From Isochrysis galbana (taxonomy: Eukaryota > Haptophyta > Isochrysidales > Isochrysidaceae), in the NCBI GenBank assembly GCA_018136815.1, contig CM030934.1, positions 1,874,695 through 1,938,694 of the forward strand: a DNA stretch of 64,000 bases. The letters run 5' to 3'. Below the pieces are notes generated by a model, which searched no databases, was not told where the DNA came from, and was given only the letters and a program-made list of their open reading frames with translations. The translations under genes were made by a program, and so were the position numbers. Shown here piece after piece: positions 10,112-21,800 of the stretch (position 1 is its first letter; each line of letters begins with the position of its first letter).

Positions 10112-11437
10112 ATGGCGGAGGACGAGGCACCCGGATGGATAGTGGCCACACAGCAGGCGCTGGGTGCCATCATCAAGCGGCCCAAGCTCACTGCGGCCCT
10201 TCTAGGCAAGCCTCCCTTCCGTTTTCTCCACGACATTGTCTCCGAAGTCACCAGGGCGACTGGGTTCGCTGAGGGGCTCTTCGGTGAGGAGGAGCTGCAG
10301 TCGGGAAAGATCAAGGAGAAGGAGCTCAAGATTGCGTACCTCGCCAAGATAATCAAGAGCGTCGAAATCGCCACGGGCAAGACCATCACGATTCGGCCAG
10401 GAAAGGTTGTCGCCGGCATGGAGCCAGAGAACACGAATGCCTTCTTGCTTCAGCTCGCGACCGCTGCTACAAGTGGAGTGGACAACGGAGCGGTAGTTGC
10501 GCGTACGCTCGAGGCGATGAGCTCGCCACCCCCTGCCCCCAAGCCGGCGCCCGCGCCCACACCCCCACAGCCCCCAGAGCCTCCGATGCCTGCAGCCGAG
10601 CCAGATCGTGGACTGGCGGTCGCGCCTGGCATGCCACCGCTCGCACAGCCTCGCGAGGCCCAGGTGGGTGCTCACGAAAGCCATCCGCAGCAGATGCGCA
10701 CGGCGCCTCTGCCCAAAGCAGAGCCATCGCCCGAACCGGCCGCAGGCGGAGGCGGCTTCCAGCGCCCATCCACTGCGCGCCGTCGACCTCCCAAGCTCAG
10801 CTCGAATGAGGTGAAGGTTGACAAGCCACCCGGGCGCAATGCGCCAGCCGTGGAAATCATGAGGGACGGGGATGAGGAGGAAGAGGAGGACACCGTCCTC
10901 ATGGTTGACCGAGAGGGCGAGAAGGTGGATACCACGTCCATGCACGCCAAGGTTGACCCCAACGCCCACGGCAAGCTTGTGCGCAACTTGCTGGAGGCTC
11001 AAAATGATATTGAGAATGCTTCTGGGGAGCGTGGCGGCGGGAAGGACGGTGGCGGGGAAAGCGGCATCATCATTGGCAAGAAGAAGGGAGAGGCGGCGCA
11101 GTCCAAGACCGACATCACCAAACTGCGCACGGCCATACAGACTCTATGCCAGAGCTGCAACCCGTTAGGCCGTTGCCTCGAGTATGTCCATGAGGACCTC
11201 GAGGCAATGGCCAAGGAACTCGAACATTGGAAAGCTCTGCGGCGTCGGAAGATGGCGGAGTTGGCGGAGGAGGAAGCCAAGACGGAGGCGAGCCTCTTTA
11301 CTTTGCACCAAGAGCTGGCCCTGGCCGAGCAGGATGTAGCCGACAAGCGCGCTCAGATCCGTTTCTTCAAGGCGTCGATGGTGAAGAATGACGCTGCTAT
11401 CGAGAAATTGCTCGCACAGGTGGTGCATGTCGAGTGA
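10112..11437 (+). CDS. IFT54: Intraflagellar transport protein IFT54 (TRAF3IP1/MIP-T3 homologue)
   Basis: IFT54 is a peripheral IFT-B subunit that links the train to tubulin/kinesin and is needed to build and maintain cilia. The 441-residue protein shows the family architecture. Residues about 1-135 form a calponin-homology-like domain with the signatures LGKPPFRFLHDIVSEVT, TGFAEGLF, KIKEKELKIAYLAKII and VAGMEPENTNAFLLQLA. Residues 140-240 are Pro/Ala-rich, there is an acidic patch near 250-262 (DGDEEEEED), and residues about 320-440 form a charged coiled coil of the kind that binds IFT20. It is shorter than human TRAF3IP1 because the middle is compact. The start is the first ATG after the GA tract and gives a complete domain. 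No intron is evident. Its presence implies a flagellated organism. Confidence 0.93.
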   Translation: MAEDEAPGWIVATQQALGAIIKRPKLTAALLGKPPFRFLHDIVSEVTRATGFAEGLFGEEELQSGKIKEKELKIAYLAKIIKSVEIATGKTITIRPGKVVAGMEPENTNAFLLQLATAATSGVDNGAVVARTLEAMSSPPPAPKPAPAPTPPQPPEPPMPAAEPDRGLAVAPGMPPLAQPREAQVGAHESHPQQMRTAPLPKAEPSPEPAAGGGGFQRPSTARRRPPKLSSNEVKVDKPPGRNAPAVEIMRDGDEEEEEDTVLMVDREGEKVDTTSMHAKVDPNAHGKLVRNLLEAQNDIENASGERGGGKDGGGESGIIIGKKKGEAAQSKTDITKLRTAIQTLCQSCNPLGRCLEYVHEDLEAMAKELEHWKALRRRKMAELAEEEAKTEASLFTLHQELALAEQDVADKRAQIRFFKASMVKNDAAIEKLLAQVVHVE

Positions 11438-12321
11438 GAAGGCCGGCGGGCACGTTGGCGAGACAGGAGGGACAATGTCTGCCATTAGTCGGGCCGCCGC
11501 GGGTGGTGCGGCGATGCTCCGTGGCTGTTTACTGTAGATGCTGTGGAACACCCAGGCTGGTTTCTCAACCGTAGACTTTTAAGTCGAGGCAAATCTTCCA
11601 CACCTAACGAAGCCCGCCCGGCGTGGCCGAGACCTTTCGCGTCTTATTGCGGGCACCCGCTCCTTGGCGGCTTGGCGCAAGCCGCTCTTTGGCACCATGG
11701 CGCAGGCCGCTTTATGGCGGCATGGCACAATGACACACAGTGAGTTGTGCTGAGCCGCTAGCTAGTCCCACATTCGCCTACGAGTATTAGCGTGTGTTGT
11801 ACCGAAAGTGGTCGGTTTCGACCGCCAAGTGGACCAAACATTGGGACGTTGGGCCGATGTAGGTCTCTCGCCGTCCTCTCCACTTGTGTTGCGTGTTTGC
11901 ATGTCGCTCGGTGCACATCGGCTTTTGAAGTATGAATGGTAAATGTTGCCGTACCGGTCGCGTAAAATCGGTGAACCCAAGCAGCCAAAAAAGTCAACAA
12001 AGGCGGCATGCCTTGCCATTTGGTCTCCTTTCCCTCCGGTTTCTTCCCCTCCCGCGCCTTGCTTAGGAGGTGCGAGGCGGCTTGCCTTCATTTGGTATCC
12101 CTTCCCTCCGGCTTGGCTGCGTTACGTGCGAAAAAAAATACGCTACGCGGACACAATACCCCAGCAACTCAAAGGGAGATACCGGAATCCAGCGCCTCGG
12201 GCGACCACGTGGCCTACACCATCATCATCGGCAGACGCCAGGCGCAGGCGCATCGCGTCACCTTCGCAACAAGAGATTTAGCATTCGATGATGTCACATT
12301 ATCTGAAAGACTCTTAATAAC
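11438..12321. other. Intergenic region with short dispersed repeats
   Basis: No gene seen. A GGCTTGCC-TTCATTTGGT-TCC-TTCCCTC motif appears twice (about 12008-12050 and 12083-12118). It recurs at 25630-25680 and, in reverse, at 52665-52690, so it is a dispersed repeat of unknown type. Imperfect repeats of GGCGCAAGCCGCT / GGCGCAGGCCGCT lie at 11670-11715. Confidence 0.4.
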
Positions 12322-13290
12322 TTGATTGTAATATTGTTTGATAGAATTAACTTCTGGGAACCCACGCTCGAGAGAAGAGTCGCCGAGCTCAACATCCGAC
12401 TCATCAAGAAAGGCCCGGACCCAAGACTCACGGAGCGCATAGCCAAGGCGAACCGAGAGCTCGCTGAAGAGCGGAGAAAGACCCCGATAAGACACCTCAA
12501 CTTACACGAAAAGCTCCGGCGGGAAGACCTCCACTCCAAAGACTTCTTCGCGAAGCTAAAACAAAAGAAATGGAAAGGCGCAATAAGAGAACTCTACAAG
12601 ACGCAAGATTGGGAAAACCCCAAGCACGACGAACACAAAACGGTCACCACGGACGCCGAGATAAGAAAAGAATTCAGGAGATACTACGCCTGGCTGTACT
12701 CGCCGAAAGCCTCGCAGCGCATACCCGAGCTCGAAACCGCACTCTCCGACCGGCCACTTCACGACCTAGACAAGCGAAAACTGGAAGGGCGAATCACGAT
12801 CGACGAAACCACTCAGGCCATCAAGAGCATAGGCCCCGGCAAAAGCGCGGGTCCGGACGGCATCCCGGCGGAAGTATACAAAGCGCACGAGGGTGTAGTG
12901 GCCCCGATGCTAACTGAACTATACAACCAATCCATGGACACGGGCCTCCTCCCCTTCACCATGAGGATGGGGGACATAATATTATTATTATTATACAAGA
13001 AAGAGGACGCACGAGACCCGAGAAACTACAGGCCCATCACACTTCTACAAAGTGACTATAAAATCCTAGCGAAAATGCTCACCAACAGACTTAGCAAAGT
13101 AGTAGGCAACATCATATCGAATAACCAACTAGGATTCGTACCCAGAAGGCTGATAAGCGAGTCTACACACTTACTCCAACTAACGAGGGCGTACCTCGAT
13201 GAAACAGGAGAGCCTGGCCTCCTCCTAGCATTGGACTGGGAAAAAGCATTCGATAGGGTCAGCTGGGAGTTCTACCACCTGACGAATTGG
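12322..13290 (+). pseudogene. LINE (non-LTR) retrotransposon RT fragment, truncated at both ends
   Basis: The frame encodes a linker between endonuclease and RT, then the early non-LTR RT blocks: GPGKSAGPDGIPAEVYKA, NYRPITLLQSDYKILAKMLTNR, NQLGFVPRR and the motif-A region LLALDWEKAFDRVSWEF. It stops right after motif A, where sequence switches to the LTR-related block in the opposite orientation (13300-14120). The catalytic (F/Y)xDD box, thumb and any C-terminal domain are absent, as is the upstream endonuclease. L1/Tx1-like affinity is likely. The codons are less GC-biased than the host genes. Confidence 0.88.
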
Positions 13291-13299
13291 GATGGCCCT

Positions 13300-14120
13300 T
13301 AGGGCCTGAGGGCAATGAGGAAGGTGGCAAGCCGGCGGCAGGCGCGGCTGAGGAGACGGCTTCGGAGACGATGACGGGCTGAAGCCCGTCAGCAGAGGAA
13401 GGCGGGCAGGCGGGCTTGAGCGAGGGCGAGGACGGCGGCGAGAACGACATGGAACGAGCGGCAAGAGGCGAGGGCGAGTGAGAGGAGGGCTGTGATGGCA
13501 GGGGCTGGCGAGGCGAGGCGAGTTTGTTGGGTACGAGTGTTACGAGAGCGAGAGCGACGAGAGCGAGAGCGACGACGGATGACGACTGACGACAGGACGA
13601 CGGACAGAGACACCCAGGAAAACACCCCGACTCTCGCCCCACGACTTTCTCACGTAACTCGACTAAAATCAAACCCAAACACTCCGGCCAGACGACGACG
13701 GACGACGATCAGAAGGCGATCTGTCGGCGATCCCGTCTGAAAGGGGAATCGCACCATGACGGAAACGAGGGGCAATCCTGCCGAAAAAGATTCCAAGAGA
13801 CCTACCAAATAAGACGAAAGGAGTGCGATGTGCCTAAGGGGGAGATACGAAGAGGTCGTAAATTAAACCTGATTGCCCCCAGAAGCAGATAAAGAACCGC
13901 AGGGGAGATAGCAAATTAAACCTATCTGCGAGGCGCCTGGGAGGAAGAAAGGTGGGGAAACTTCCCTTCTCTTTCGAGAGAAAGAGAGGGGGCGCTCCAC
14001 AACCCACGATCCCATGCATCCAAGCGAAGCTTTTGACCGAGAACGAGAACGAGAGAATTATAACGATAAATACCGAATGACGAAGAGAAGCCTAACGAGT
14101 GTCGATTCGCGAATGCGACA
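13300..14120 (-). mobile_element. LTR-like fragment (family B) with gag start, inverted copy
   Basis: Read on minus it starts at 14120 with TGTCGCATTCGCG after a GGGGGG tract (14121-14126). It matches 6913-7455 in reverse complement and then encodes a gag-like N-terminus (MSFSPPSSPSLKP, from about 13452 downward) as far as the junction with the LINE fragment. With 6913-7560 it forms an inverted pair around the IFT54 locus. Confidence 0.55.
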
Positions 14121-14224
14121 CCCCCCTGCTAGGATCGAGCGTCCCGCGAGGAAAGAAGAGAACCTAACGGACATCGGAGAGCTCCGAACAAGCCACAAAA
14201 AAAAGGTGGAAGAGCAATCCCGAA

Positions 14225-14560
14225 CGAGACCGAATGTGCGAAGAGCGAAGAGCGAATAAATCCGAAGAGCGAATGAAACAATAAATCCGAATAGCGAATG
14301 AATCCGAATGGAGGGAGAGCCGCGCACCCAACGCCGAACCAAGACGGAAGACGTGATGAGCGACGCACCGAGAAGTTACGAATTACGAACAACGAACAAT
14401 CGAGGACCGATGAGAACGCGGAACGACAAGAATCGAGAATCGAGAGCGAGAAACGAAGGACGCGGAACGACGAGAATCGAGAATCGAAGAACGAGAAACG
14501 AAGAACGCGGAACGACGAGAATCGAGAATCGAGAATCGAAGAACGAACGACCGTCAACCC
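14225..14560. repeat. Imperfect tandem repeats (GAATCGA / CGAAGAACG units)
   Basis: Units such as AACGACGAGAATCGAGAATC and GAAGAACGAGAAACGAAGAA repeat several times at 14400-14560. An earlier block repeats AATCCGAAGAGCGAATGA-like units at 14228-14305. The region is purine-rich on +. It lies upstream, in minus sense, of the family B LTR start, so it may be internal sequence of that element. Confidence 0.65.
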
Positions 14561-14990
14561 TCCGTCTGGCGCGCGCTCCTCGAGGCGTCCCGCGTGACCC
14601 TGTCCGAGCAGGATCTCGACGGCTTGCACATCGTCGCCCTCTCGTGCGCATGCGCGTACAAATGGTGGTGTCATGCAAGGACCTTGCTCTCTTGCCAGGG
14701 AGAACGAGGCGAAGGAGGGGGCTGGGGCGCTCGGCGGATAGAGGAGCTGGGGCGCTGGGCGGCTGGGGAGTGGGAGGGGGGAGGCGAGGGGTTGGGGGAG
14801 CTCGGCGGGGGGCGGGGGACTCGGCGGCTGGGGGGGGGGGGACTCGGCGGGGGGAAGGGGGTCGAGAATAATCATACCGTGAGGGGGCCCAATCTCTTCA
14901 CAAGCAGTGTGACCTTTTCACAGGAGGCGCATGTGAAAAGCCCAGTGAAGTATTAACAACTCATGTATTCCCTAGGGGGGGGGGCAGTCA
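14561..14990. other. G-rich intergenic sequence
   Basis: Dominated at 14700-14870 by G-rich CGGCGGGGGG / GGCTGGGG imperfect repeats that could form quadruplexes. No gene is supported. Confidence 0.35.
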
Positions 14991-15245
14991 CAATGGGGAC
15001 GGTAGAAGTCCCGCGCCTTTGGCGCAGAGGAGGGGGGGGTTATTGGAAGTCACAAGTGTCAGAGCGGGGACGGTAGAAGTCCCGCACCTTGGTCGCTTGG
15101 TCGATTCGCCTGCGACTGATCCATGGGTACTGGGGGGCCGCACGCGGGGGGGGGGGGGGGGGGGGAAGGGGGGGCGGGGAGGCAGGAGGGGAGAGTCGCG
15201 CTGGCGCGCTCCATCGCCCATCGCAACCAACTATAAAGTTGGTTG
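14991..15245. mobile_element. Hairpin-ended dispersed repeat copy (15.2 kb)
   Basis: The segment ends in a perfect hairpin with 9-nt arms (15224-15232 and 15237-15245, loop ATAA), preceded by GGCGCGCTCCATCGCCCAT. Inside, GGGGACGGTAGAAGTCCCGC occurs twice (about 14996 and 15067), itself able to pair (GGGAC/GTCCC). It is the same family as the copies ending at 952, 8125, 52658, 52940, 56132 and 58415. Confidence 0.55.
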
Positions 15246-15847
15246 ATGGACACGCGACCTAAGGTAGGGGAAGAAGAAAGGCGAGTGAGGGGGAATGTGG
15301 AGGGCGTTGGTCATAGTAAGATAGACAGCGCCGTGCCCATTGTAGGTGTTGGCCGCCCGAATCTTTTAGTTGTATTTTTCTTACTCTTATGTTGCTTTTC
15401 GCACAAACAAACCCCAAGCCTGGAGGTAAAAGGGCTGGGGGGGGGGACCAGAGGAAGGGGGACAAAATGATACGTGGGCGGAACACACCAACACCAAGAA
15501 AATGCCTTCAGCTCGATCGGCGCCTATGAAATTCTGCGTTGTTGTAATGCCTACTACGAGAATGTTTTTCCAAGTTTGTCATTCGAAGGAAGCTAGAGAA
15601 GAACTGAGAACGAAGTGCATCGCCCACAAGGGAGACATCACCCTGCAGTCTTATGACGTGCTGAGAAGCAATACAACTTTTTGCTGCTGCTTCAAGTGAT
15701 CTTAGGACATGCGTACACACACATCAACGCGTTCTGCATCGATGGATGGAGTATAGGCTCAAGATGTCACGCCTCCAAGCTTCGTCGTCTGTGCGCATAT
15801 GCATGTGTCTAGCTACTGCTTCGACTGATGTCCGAGCATGCTTGGAT
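15246..15847. other. PLC downstream region
   Basis: No supported gene; only a weak 65-codon frame on + at 15502-15699, with no recognisable motif. The last part would be the 3' UTR of the phospholipase C gene, which is transcribed toward this region. Confidence 0.35.
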
Positions 15848-18800
15848 CTATATCAGTGAGCTCTGCATCAACGATTGCAGACCAGGTTCGTCTTCGTATG
15901 AGGCTCTACCGTCGTCCGCTGCTCGCGCGGGAGGAGCCGAGATGACACTCGTTGTGCTAGCGCGTCGCATGAGACGGCGCACTAAATTTCCGGGCAAGGG
16001 CAGCGCTTGGCGAGCACGGCCGCGCGGGCGGCTGATCGTGGGCGCGGCGCCATCGCCATCGAGTGAGTCAAATGGCACGTCAGTCGCCTCATCAATGCCA
16101 ATGTGACAGAGGATGGAACAGAGATCGATAGGTTCGCCACCGCGCGGGTGAGTCATGTAGAATGCGCGCAAGCCTCCTCGCAGAGAGAGCAGCGGCACCG
16201 CAGCGGTTGCGAGCAGGACGTCAGAAGCTTGGCCCGCCTCCTTGACGCTGGGTAGAGTCGATGGCTCATGCCATTCGCGCGGCGGGTTGCCACCTGCTGC
16301 CCCAAGTCGTACCGACGAAGCCGACCAAATGCAAACCCGTAACACTGTCAATTCGGGCCTAGAGGCGAGCACGTGCGCATCCTCGCAAGGACGAGCTTTC
16401 TGCTCAGACGCGCTAGCTGCGCGTGGCCTCCTCGCACCCTCGACGCCCCACTGTGCATTGAAGCCGTTCCCAAGAACAGTTGACGAGCGCCAAATATGAC
16501 GTTGTAGAGGCCTCAGAGCGTCGGCATCAACGCGCACCCCGCGAACACCACTGCATGCAGAGGGCGGCCCGCTTCCATCTCGCAAGGCGGCAGGGGAGGT
16601 GTCGTAGCGTGACGAGCTGACGGCGCTGCCTCCGCCCATAACCCCGCTCATAGTATGGAGAGCACAACAAAAGCCGGGCCCCATCACTTGCATCGTGACA
16701 TAAACGTCCGTGGGGTCAGATGTGGCCGATGGCGCCTCCAATTTCGTATCGAGGCGAGGCACGTACCCATGCCATCGCGGAGGTGGCTCAGCGATGCGCC
16801 CCTCCCCAGCGCGTGGCACATGAATGGCTGATATCAAGGAAACCCGCAGCACAAGACCGTGCTCGGAACGCGGTGGTGCGAGGAAATAGCCACAACGGCC
16901 ATTCTGACTGAATAGAGCACTTGCATATGCGGTGGCCTCATCTTGTGTCTGCAGATTGAGCGCGATCATTTGGAACCCCGCGGCAGAGAGCATTGCAAAC
17001 AGCTCGGGATCCACATTGTCGGAGAGCACACGCGTGGCCTTCGGGTATACTCGGCATAAGCGCTCCTTGTTGGAGGCGACGAGCTGGTCGTGGTTGACCT
17101 CTCGCAGCAGCCTCTCCGCAGCGCGCTCGTCCACCGAACACATCTGTGTCGGCTGCCACGGATGGCCCGGCAATGCAGCGAGCTTTCGGCTTGCAAGTGC
17201 TGTGATCGCAGACAGCTCAGGGGAGACGCGATGCATCCGTTCCAATTCCTTGAAGTGCGCGTCTGATTTCCACAATTCATCGTTAATGATGCGCACCCAA
17301 GAGGCGGCATCCTCGGGGCTAGCGGCCTCGAGGGTGCACGTGCGCGAGCCAAAATCAAGCAATCGTTGCAATTCACCGCCACCCGCAACGGCTGCCGCCC
17401 CTGCAGGCACACCTGCTACTCCGGTGCCGACACCATCAGATTCCTGAATGGCATCGCCAATGTACACAACGTTGAAGAGGCTGCTCCCATCCACGGTCTG
17501 TGTGGCGAGCGACACCTCGAGCCGCATTTGGGCTGAAGAGAATGCCGCTGCTTCTTCAAAGGCGTCGGATGCGTCAGGTGAGACGCCGCCATCTCGCTGT
17601 TCGCCTGGACGGGACGGCGCTGATGTGCTCTCCTCGACATCGGCTAGCTCGCCCTCTAGTATATTCTCAGTCTGAATGCTCAACGCAGACGGTGGCAGCG
17701 GATCGAGCACGCCAATCGACGTAGAGACGGCGGCGCGGCCAGGGGGCTGGGATACGAGCCACAGCTGTGGTCTTGCTCCATCGAATGCACGTAGCTGTGC
17801 CAAAGCAACCCTGCCGACGAGCGAACCGGCGACGGGAGGCGATGCCTGTCCTGGCGTGCCTTGTGCGCACACGGTCAACACACCTCTAGTTTTAACGGTG
17901 CCGGTGTTTCCCGAGCCACCTCCTGTTAGATAAGATAGCGCCTTGCCAGCGCACGATTGCCGCCGATTTGTGCTTTTGAGTGGTTGCCCCTCTTCATTGG
18001 TTCGGCGTGCGCCCCCGCCACCAATTCGGCGTGAGCGGCGGGCACCCGCGGCTGCAGGGCGAGTTTGAGCACCGGTTGACGATGTGGCCGATGCCGATGT
18101 GTACAAGGAAACGGTCTTGGAAAGTTCACCCACGCACTCTCGAGATCCGCGGCGCACCCGCGCTACCATTCCTACTTTCAGCGTGTCCAAGGAAACACCT
18201 GAGGAGTCCTCTACGGGCGCTAAGGCGCCACAGGAATTACGTTGCTTCTGAGGCGACCGACGGTCGGACGGTGACGAGGTTGAGGGTTCGAGCGCCACGG
18301 TGGAAGTACTCCGTATTGCCGGGGCCTCGCTCAGCAGGCTATCGCGCGTGGAGGCCAGGGCTCTATCAATTGTGCCAAGTGCGGATCCGTCGAGAATCGC
18401 TTGACTCCCTTCGCCACAGCATGTCGAACTCCCATCACCCCGAGGGACGTTGCTCCAACCAGACGCAACCGAATCTCGAATCGATTCCTGTGAAACTAGT
18501 GAGTCGACTGAGCCACCCCGCATCGCGCGCGCCAAGCTGGAGAGACTGCGGCTCGGCGCTGCTGGAGGGCGCCTTGGCAAGAGCAACCCCTCAGGGCTAT
18601 TTCGCGGATTGGAGTCGAGGGAGTCGCGGGAGGAGAGATATGAGTACGAGGGCACGCGACGCGCACTTGATGCATCATGAGGGCTGCTTCCAGCGGTGTG
18701 TTGTCGACTGATCGTAGGCTCTCTGAGGATAATTGTCGGCTCGCGGCTGAGGGTTGGCTCACGGCTGAGGGTTGGCTCGCGGCTGAGGGTTGGCTCGCGG

Positions 18801-21800
18801 CTGAGGGTTGGCTCACGGCTGAAAGCTGGTACTTCTCGACTGACTTCCGTGAGTTCTGAATGCGAGCGCATCGGCAAGGCTATTTGCGGTTGAGTTGCAG
18901 CAGGGTCGGACGGTCCAGCAAAGCACGATGCCACAAAGGCCGGGTGGTTCGCAGCGAGCACACGGCCCTTGAGCATGACGCGTCCCATCAACTCGCTGGG
19001 TGAGCGCAGTGGCCCGGCTCCCGGAAGGACGAGCGCAGGGCCGAAGATCTCCTTGAACATAGCAGCCAGCTTGACTTGTTGCGGCAACGTGCAGTGCATC
19101 TCAAGCGAAAGGATCAGAGGCGTGCGGACAGCTGGCGGCAACGCCTCGTAGCACTCGGCTATGGCTAAGATGGCCTCGCGAGCCTTAATGGTCGTGCATG
19201 CCGCATGGCCATGCGTGACGATGGGCTCATACGCATCCGACCAACCTCCGTCCCAGCAGTCGATTTCGACGCAGCGACACCCCATCTCTATCGCACGAGA
19301 ATAAGCTGTGGCCATTGACACGCCCATGACTTGCTCGCCAATCAGATAGGTGTTGTGGCTGGAGAAGATCAGATAGTGAGAGAGGGGCTGCTTCATGTCT
19401 TGCCATACACGGGCCTCGCGCGGGTGGACTGCGTTGTTGTGCTCCGGGTTCGCCAGAACGCCGAGGAGCTCATCATGGGAGATGCGCAGCGTGCCGCGCA
19501 CACGAGAGGCGTGAGCACGGAAAGCCGCTTTCGCCTCCGTCTCAGCCTCGGGGTTGAGGCTGCGCGTACGACCCACAGAAGCTACCACGTTAGAGATAGA
19601 CGGCCGCCGGGACAGCGCATCGGAGGACCCATCTCGCGATAGGGGACGACTGGCCATGCCGTGCGCGTTGTCCTCAGCGCCATGGTTGGAGCCGCGCAAG
19701 CGGGAGCAGATCGACTGCATCACCGTCACGGCACCAAAGACACTGGCTGCCGCCATGCCGTGCACGGCAGCCTCATCGCGCCCCTTGCGCATGGCGCCCA
19801 CGCCCGTCGAAAGGCCATCTACAGAAGCGACACCTACCCGAGCCTTCGTCCAGATAGAACTTTTGGGAGCTTCCTCCGTGGTGGCGCGGCTAGGGCGGCA
19901 TCGATTGGCACTCTCAATGAGATTTCCGCTAGAAGGGGCGCGGCTTGGCCGCGGCGATGAGCCGCGATAAATAATGGTGCGGAGACTGGCGTTTGACAGC
20001 GCTGAGCCGGCGCAGAAATTGCGCCAGAGTGGAAGCCCGCCGCTTGGAGGATCGCGCGGACGAGGGGCTTTTGCGACCAGCGCAAGCTCCGGGTCCGCAT
20101 CTCTGGGGTCACAGCGTGCTGGCTGTGAGACCGTATCCAGGTCCGTGCAGCAGCTTTCAGCAGCATGGCCGGCCGCAGAGAGATCGCAAGTATCCAATGC
20201 GGAGCTGGCACATTGCGAGTTGCCCCGGAACACAATGCTGCCGCTCGATCGATTCTCGCTGAGCTTATCACTCGGCGTATCGCTTTGAGCGTCGGCAGGG
20301 GCTGTCGCCGTGCTCTCTTTTGTCCATGTTGCGGGCCGGGGCGCGCGCTGCTTGATAGGTGACGGGCTATGGCCGGCGTCGCCAACATCGCGCTTGCTCA
20401 TGATCTTCAAGATCTCTGTCTCGTCCAACCCGAAACAAGCCCAAGCATTGTCCGCTGGCCGCGACGCGTCTTGGGGATCTGCACTGGCTGTGCCAGTCGC
20501 CGCACCTGGCGCACGTCTCTTCCTCAAGACCGACCACGAGCTCGAGGATGGCCCCATGCCGCGTATGTCTTGACCAATACGAGCACGAATTGATGGACGC
20601 TCTGCTGCACCCAGCGCTTGGGAACGCTCATGAAGGGAATCAGCATCATCTTCGTCGTCCGCGGCTGTTTCCGGCCTCCGCCGCCTTTCGGAGGGCTCTA
20701 TATCCTTGCGCACGTCGGCTGGTCCTGGCCTACGAAGCGCGCGCATAAGCCGCAGGAATACTTCTCGGGTGATTCCACCCGACGACATGTCCAGTAGGTC
20801 AGCATTAGTGCCGCCTTGCCGGCCGAGTGCGCGCAATTCCTGCTCAAGGTAGTGGCAGGTGACGATTGGTTGCAAGAGAGCGCACACGCGTGCAAAGGTG
20901 GCGTGGGAGGGGAGTGGCTCAGCCGAATGCACGTCGAGAGCACGGCCGCCAGTGTGTGCTCCATGCGAAAGAGCGACGTGAGGGTCGATGTTGATTCGAC
21001 GCAAGAAAGCGTTCAGCTCTGATGGCACTGCAAGGCCGAGAGCAGGCGCAGCACAAGATGCCGAAAAGGCGCGGAAGTAGAAGGTGCGCCAGCGACGCGG
21101 CAGAGCCTCGGGCGGCGCGGTGAGCAGCTTGCCAAGGGCAAGCCATGGCTTGGCGTCGGCGACTTTCGCGAATCTAATGGTTGTGACCACGGATGGGGTC
21201 GGGCCAACCTGACGCATGGTGATGGAGATGGTGCCCGGAGCGTACGCGACGTTCGAAACTGCAGCGGCGCTCTCGAGGCGCATCGGCATCAACTCGTGCC
21301 CGCGGTAGAGCCCACGCGACGAGCCGCTGTGCCGGCCTGCATGCAAAGATATGAGGATGCACGAGAAGTCGGGCGACAGCTGAATCTGCGCTGCGTGCAT
21401 TGTTGTCGTCGACACACACCACTCGTCAACGTCGGCGGCGGTGAGGGAGGAGACCGTACCACGTACTCGCCGCGACAAGCGGTGCAGGAGGACTCTGGCG
21501 GCAACGCGCGCCCCCCCCAAAATAGAAGGGGAGGCTGGCGAGTGGCTCGCATGCGTCTGGTGGGAACCACGCCACGAGAAGGACCAAGGTGCACTCACGA
21601 TGGGACCGCAGCACGAGGGTTTCGTGGGGGGTGAGCTGCGCCGTATGGTGCCCCCTCCGGCAGCAGCAACCCGTGTGCTATCCGGGCGGCGTATCGCAAG
21701 CGTCCCGCCACACAACGCGCCCGTGAATCGGGTGGAGGCATCCGGACAGCAGCAACGAGCAAGCGAGAGAAGCTTAAGAGCATTGGTTGCAAAGCCGGCG

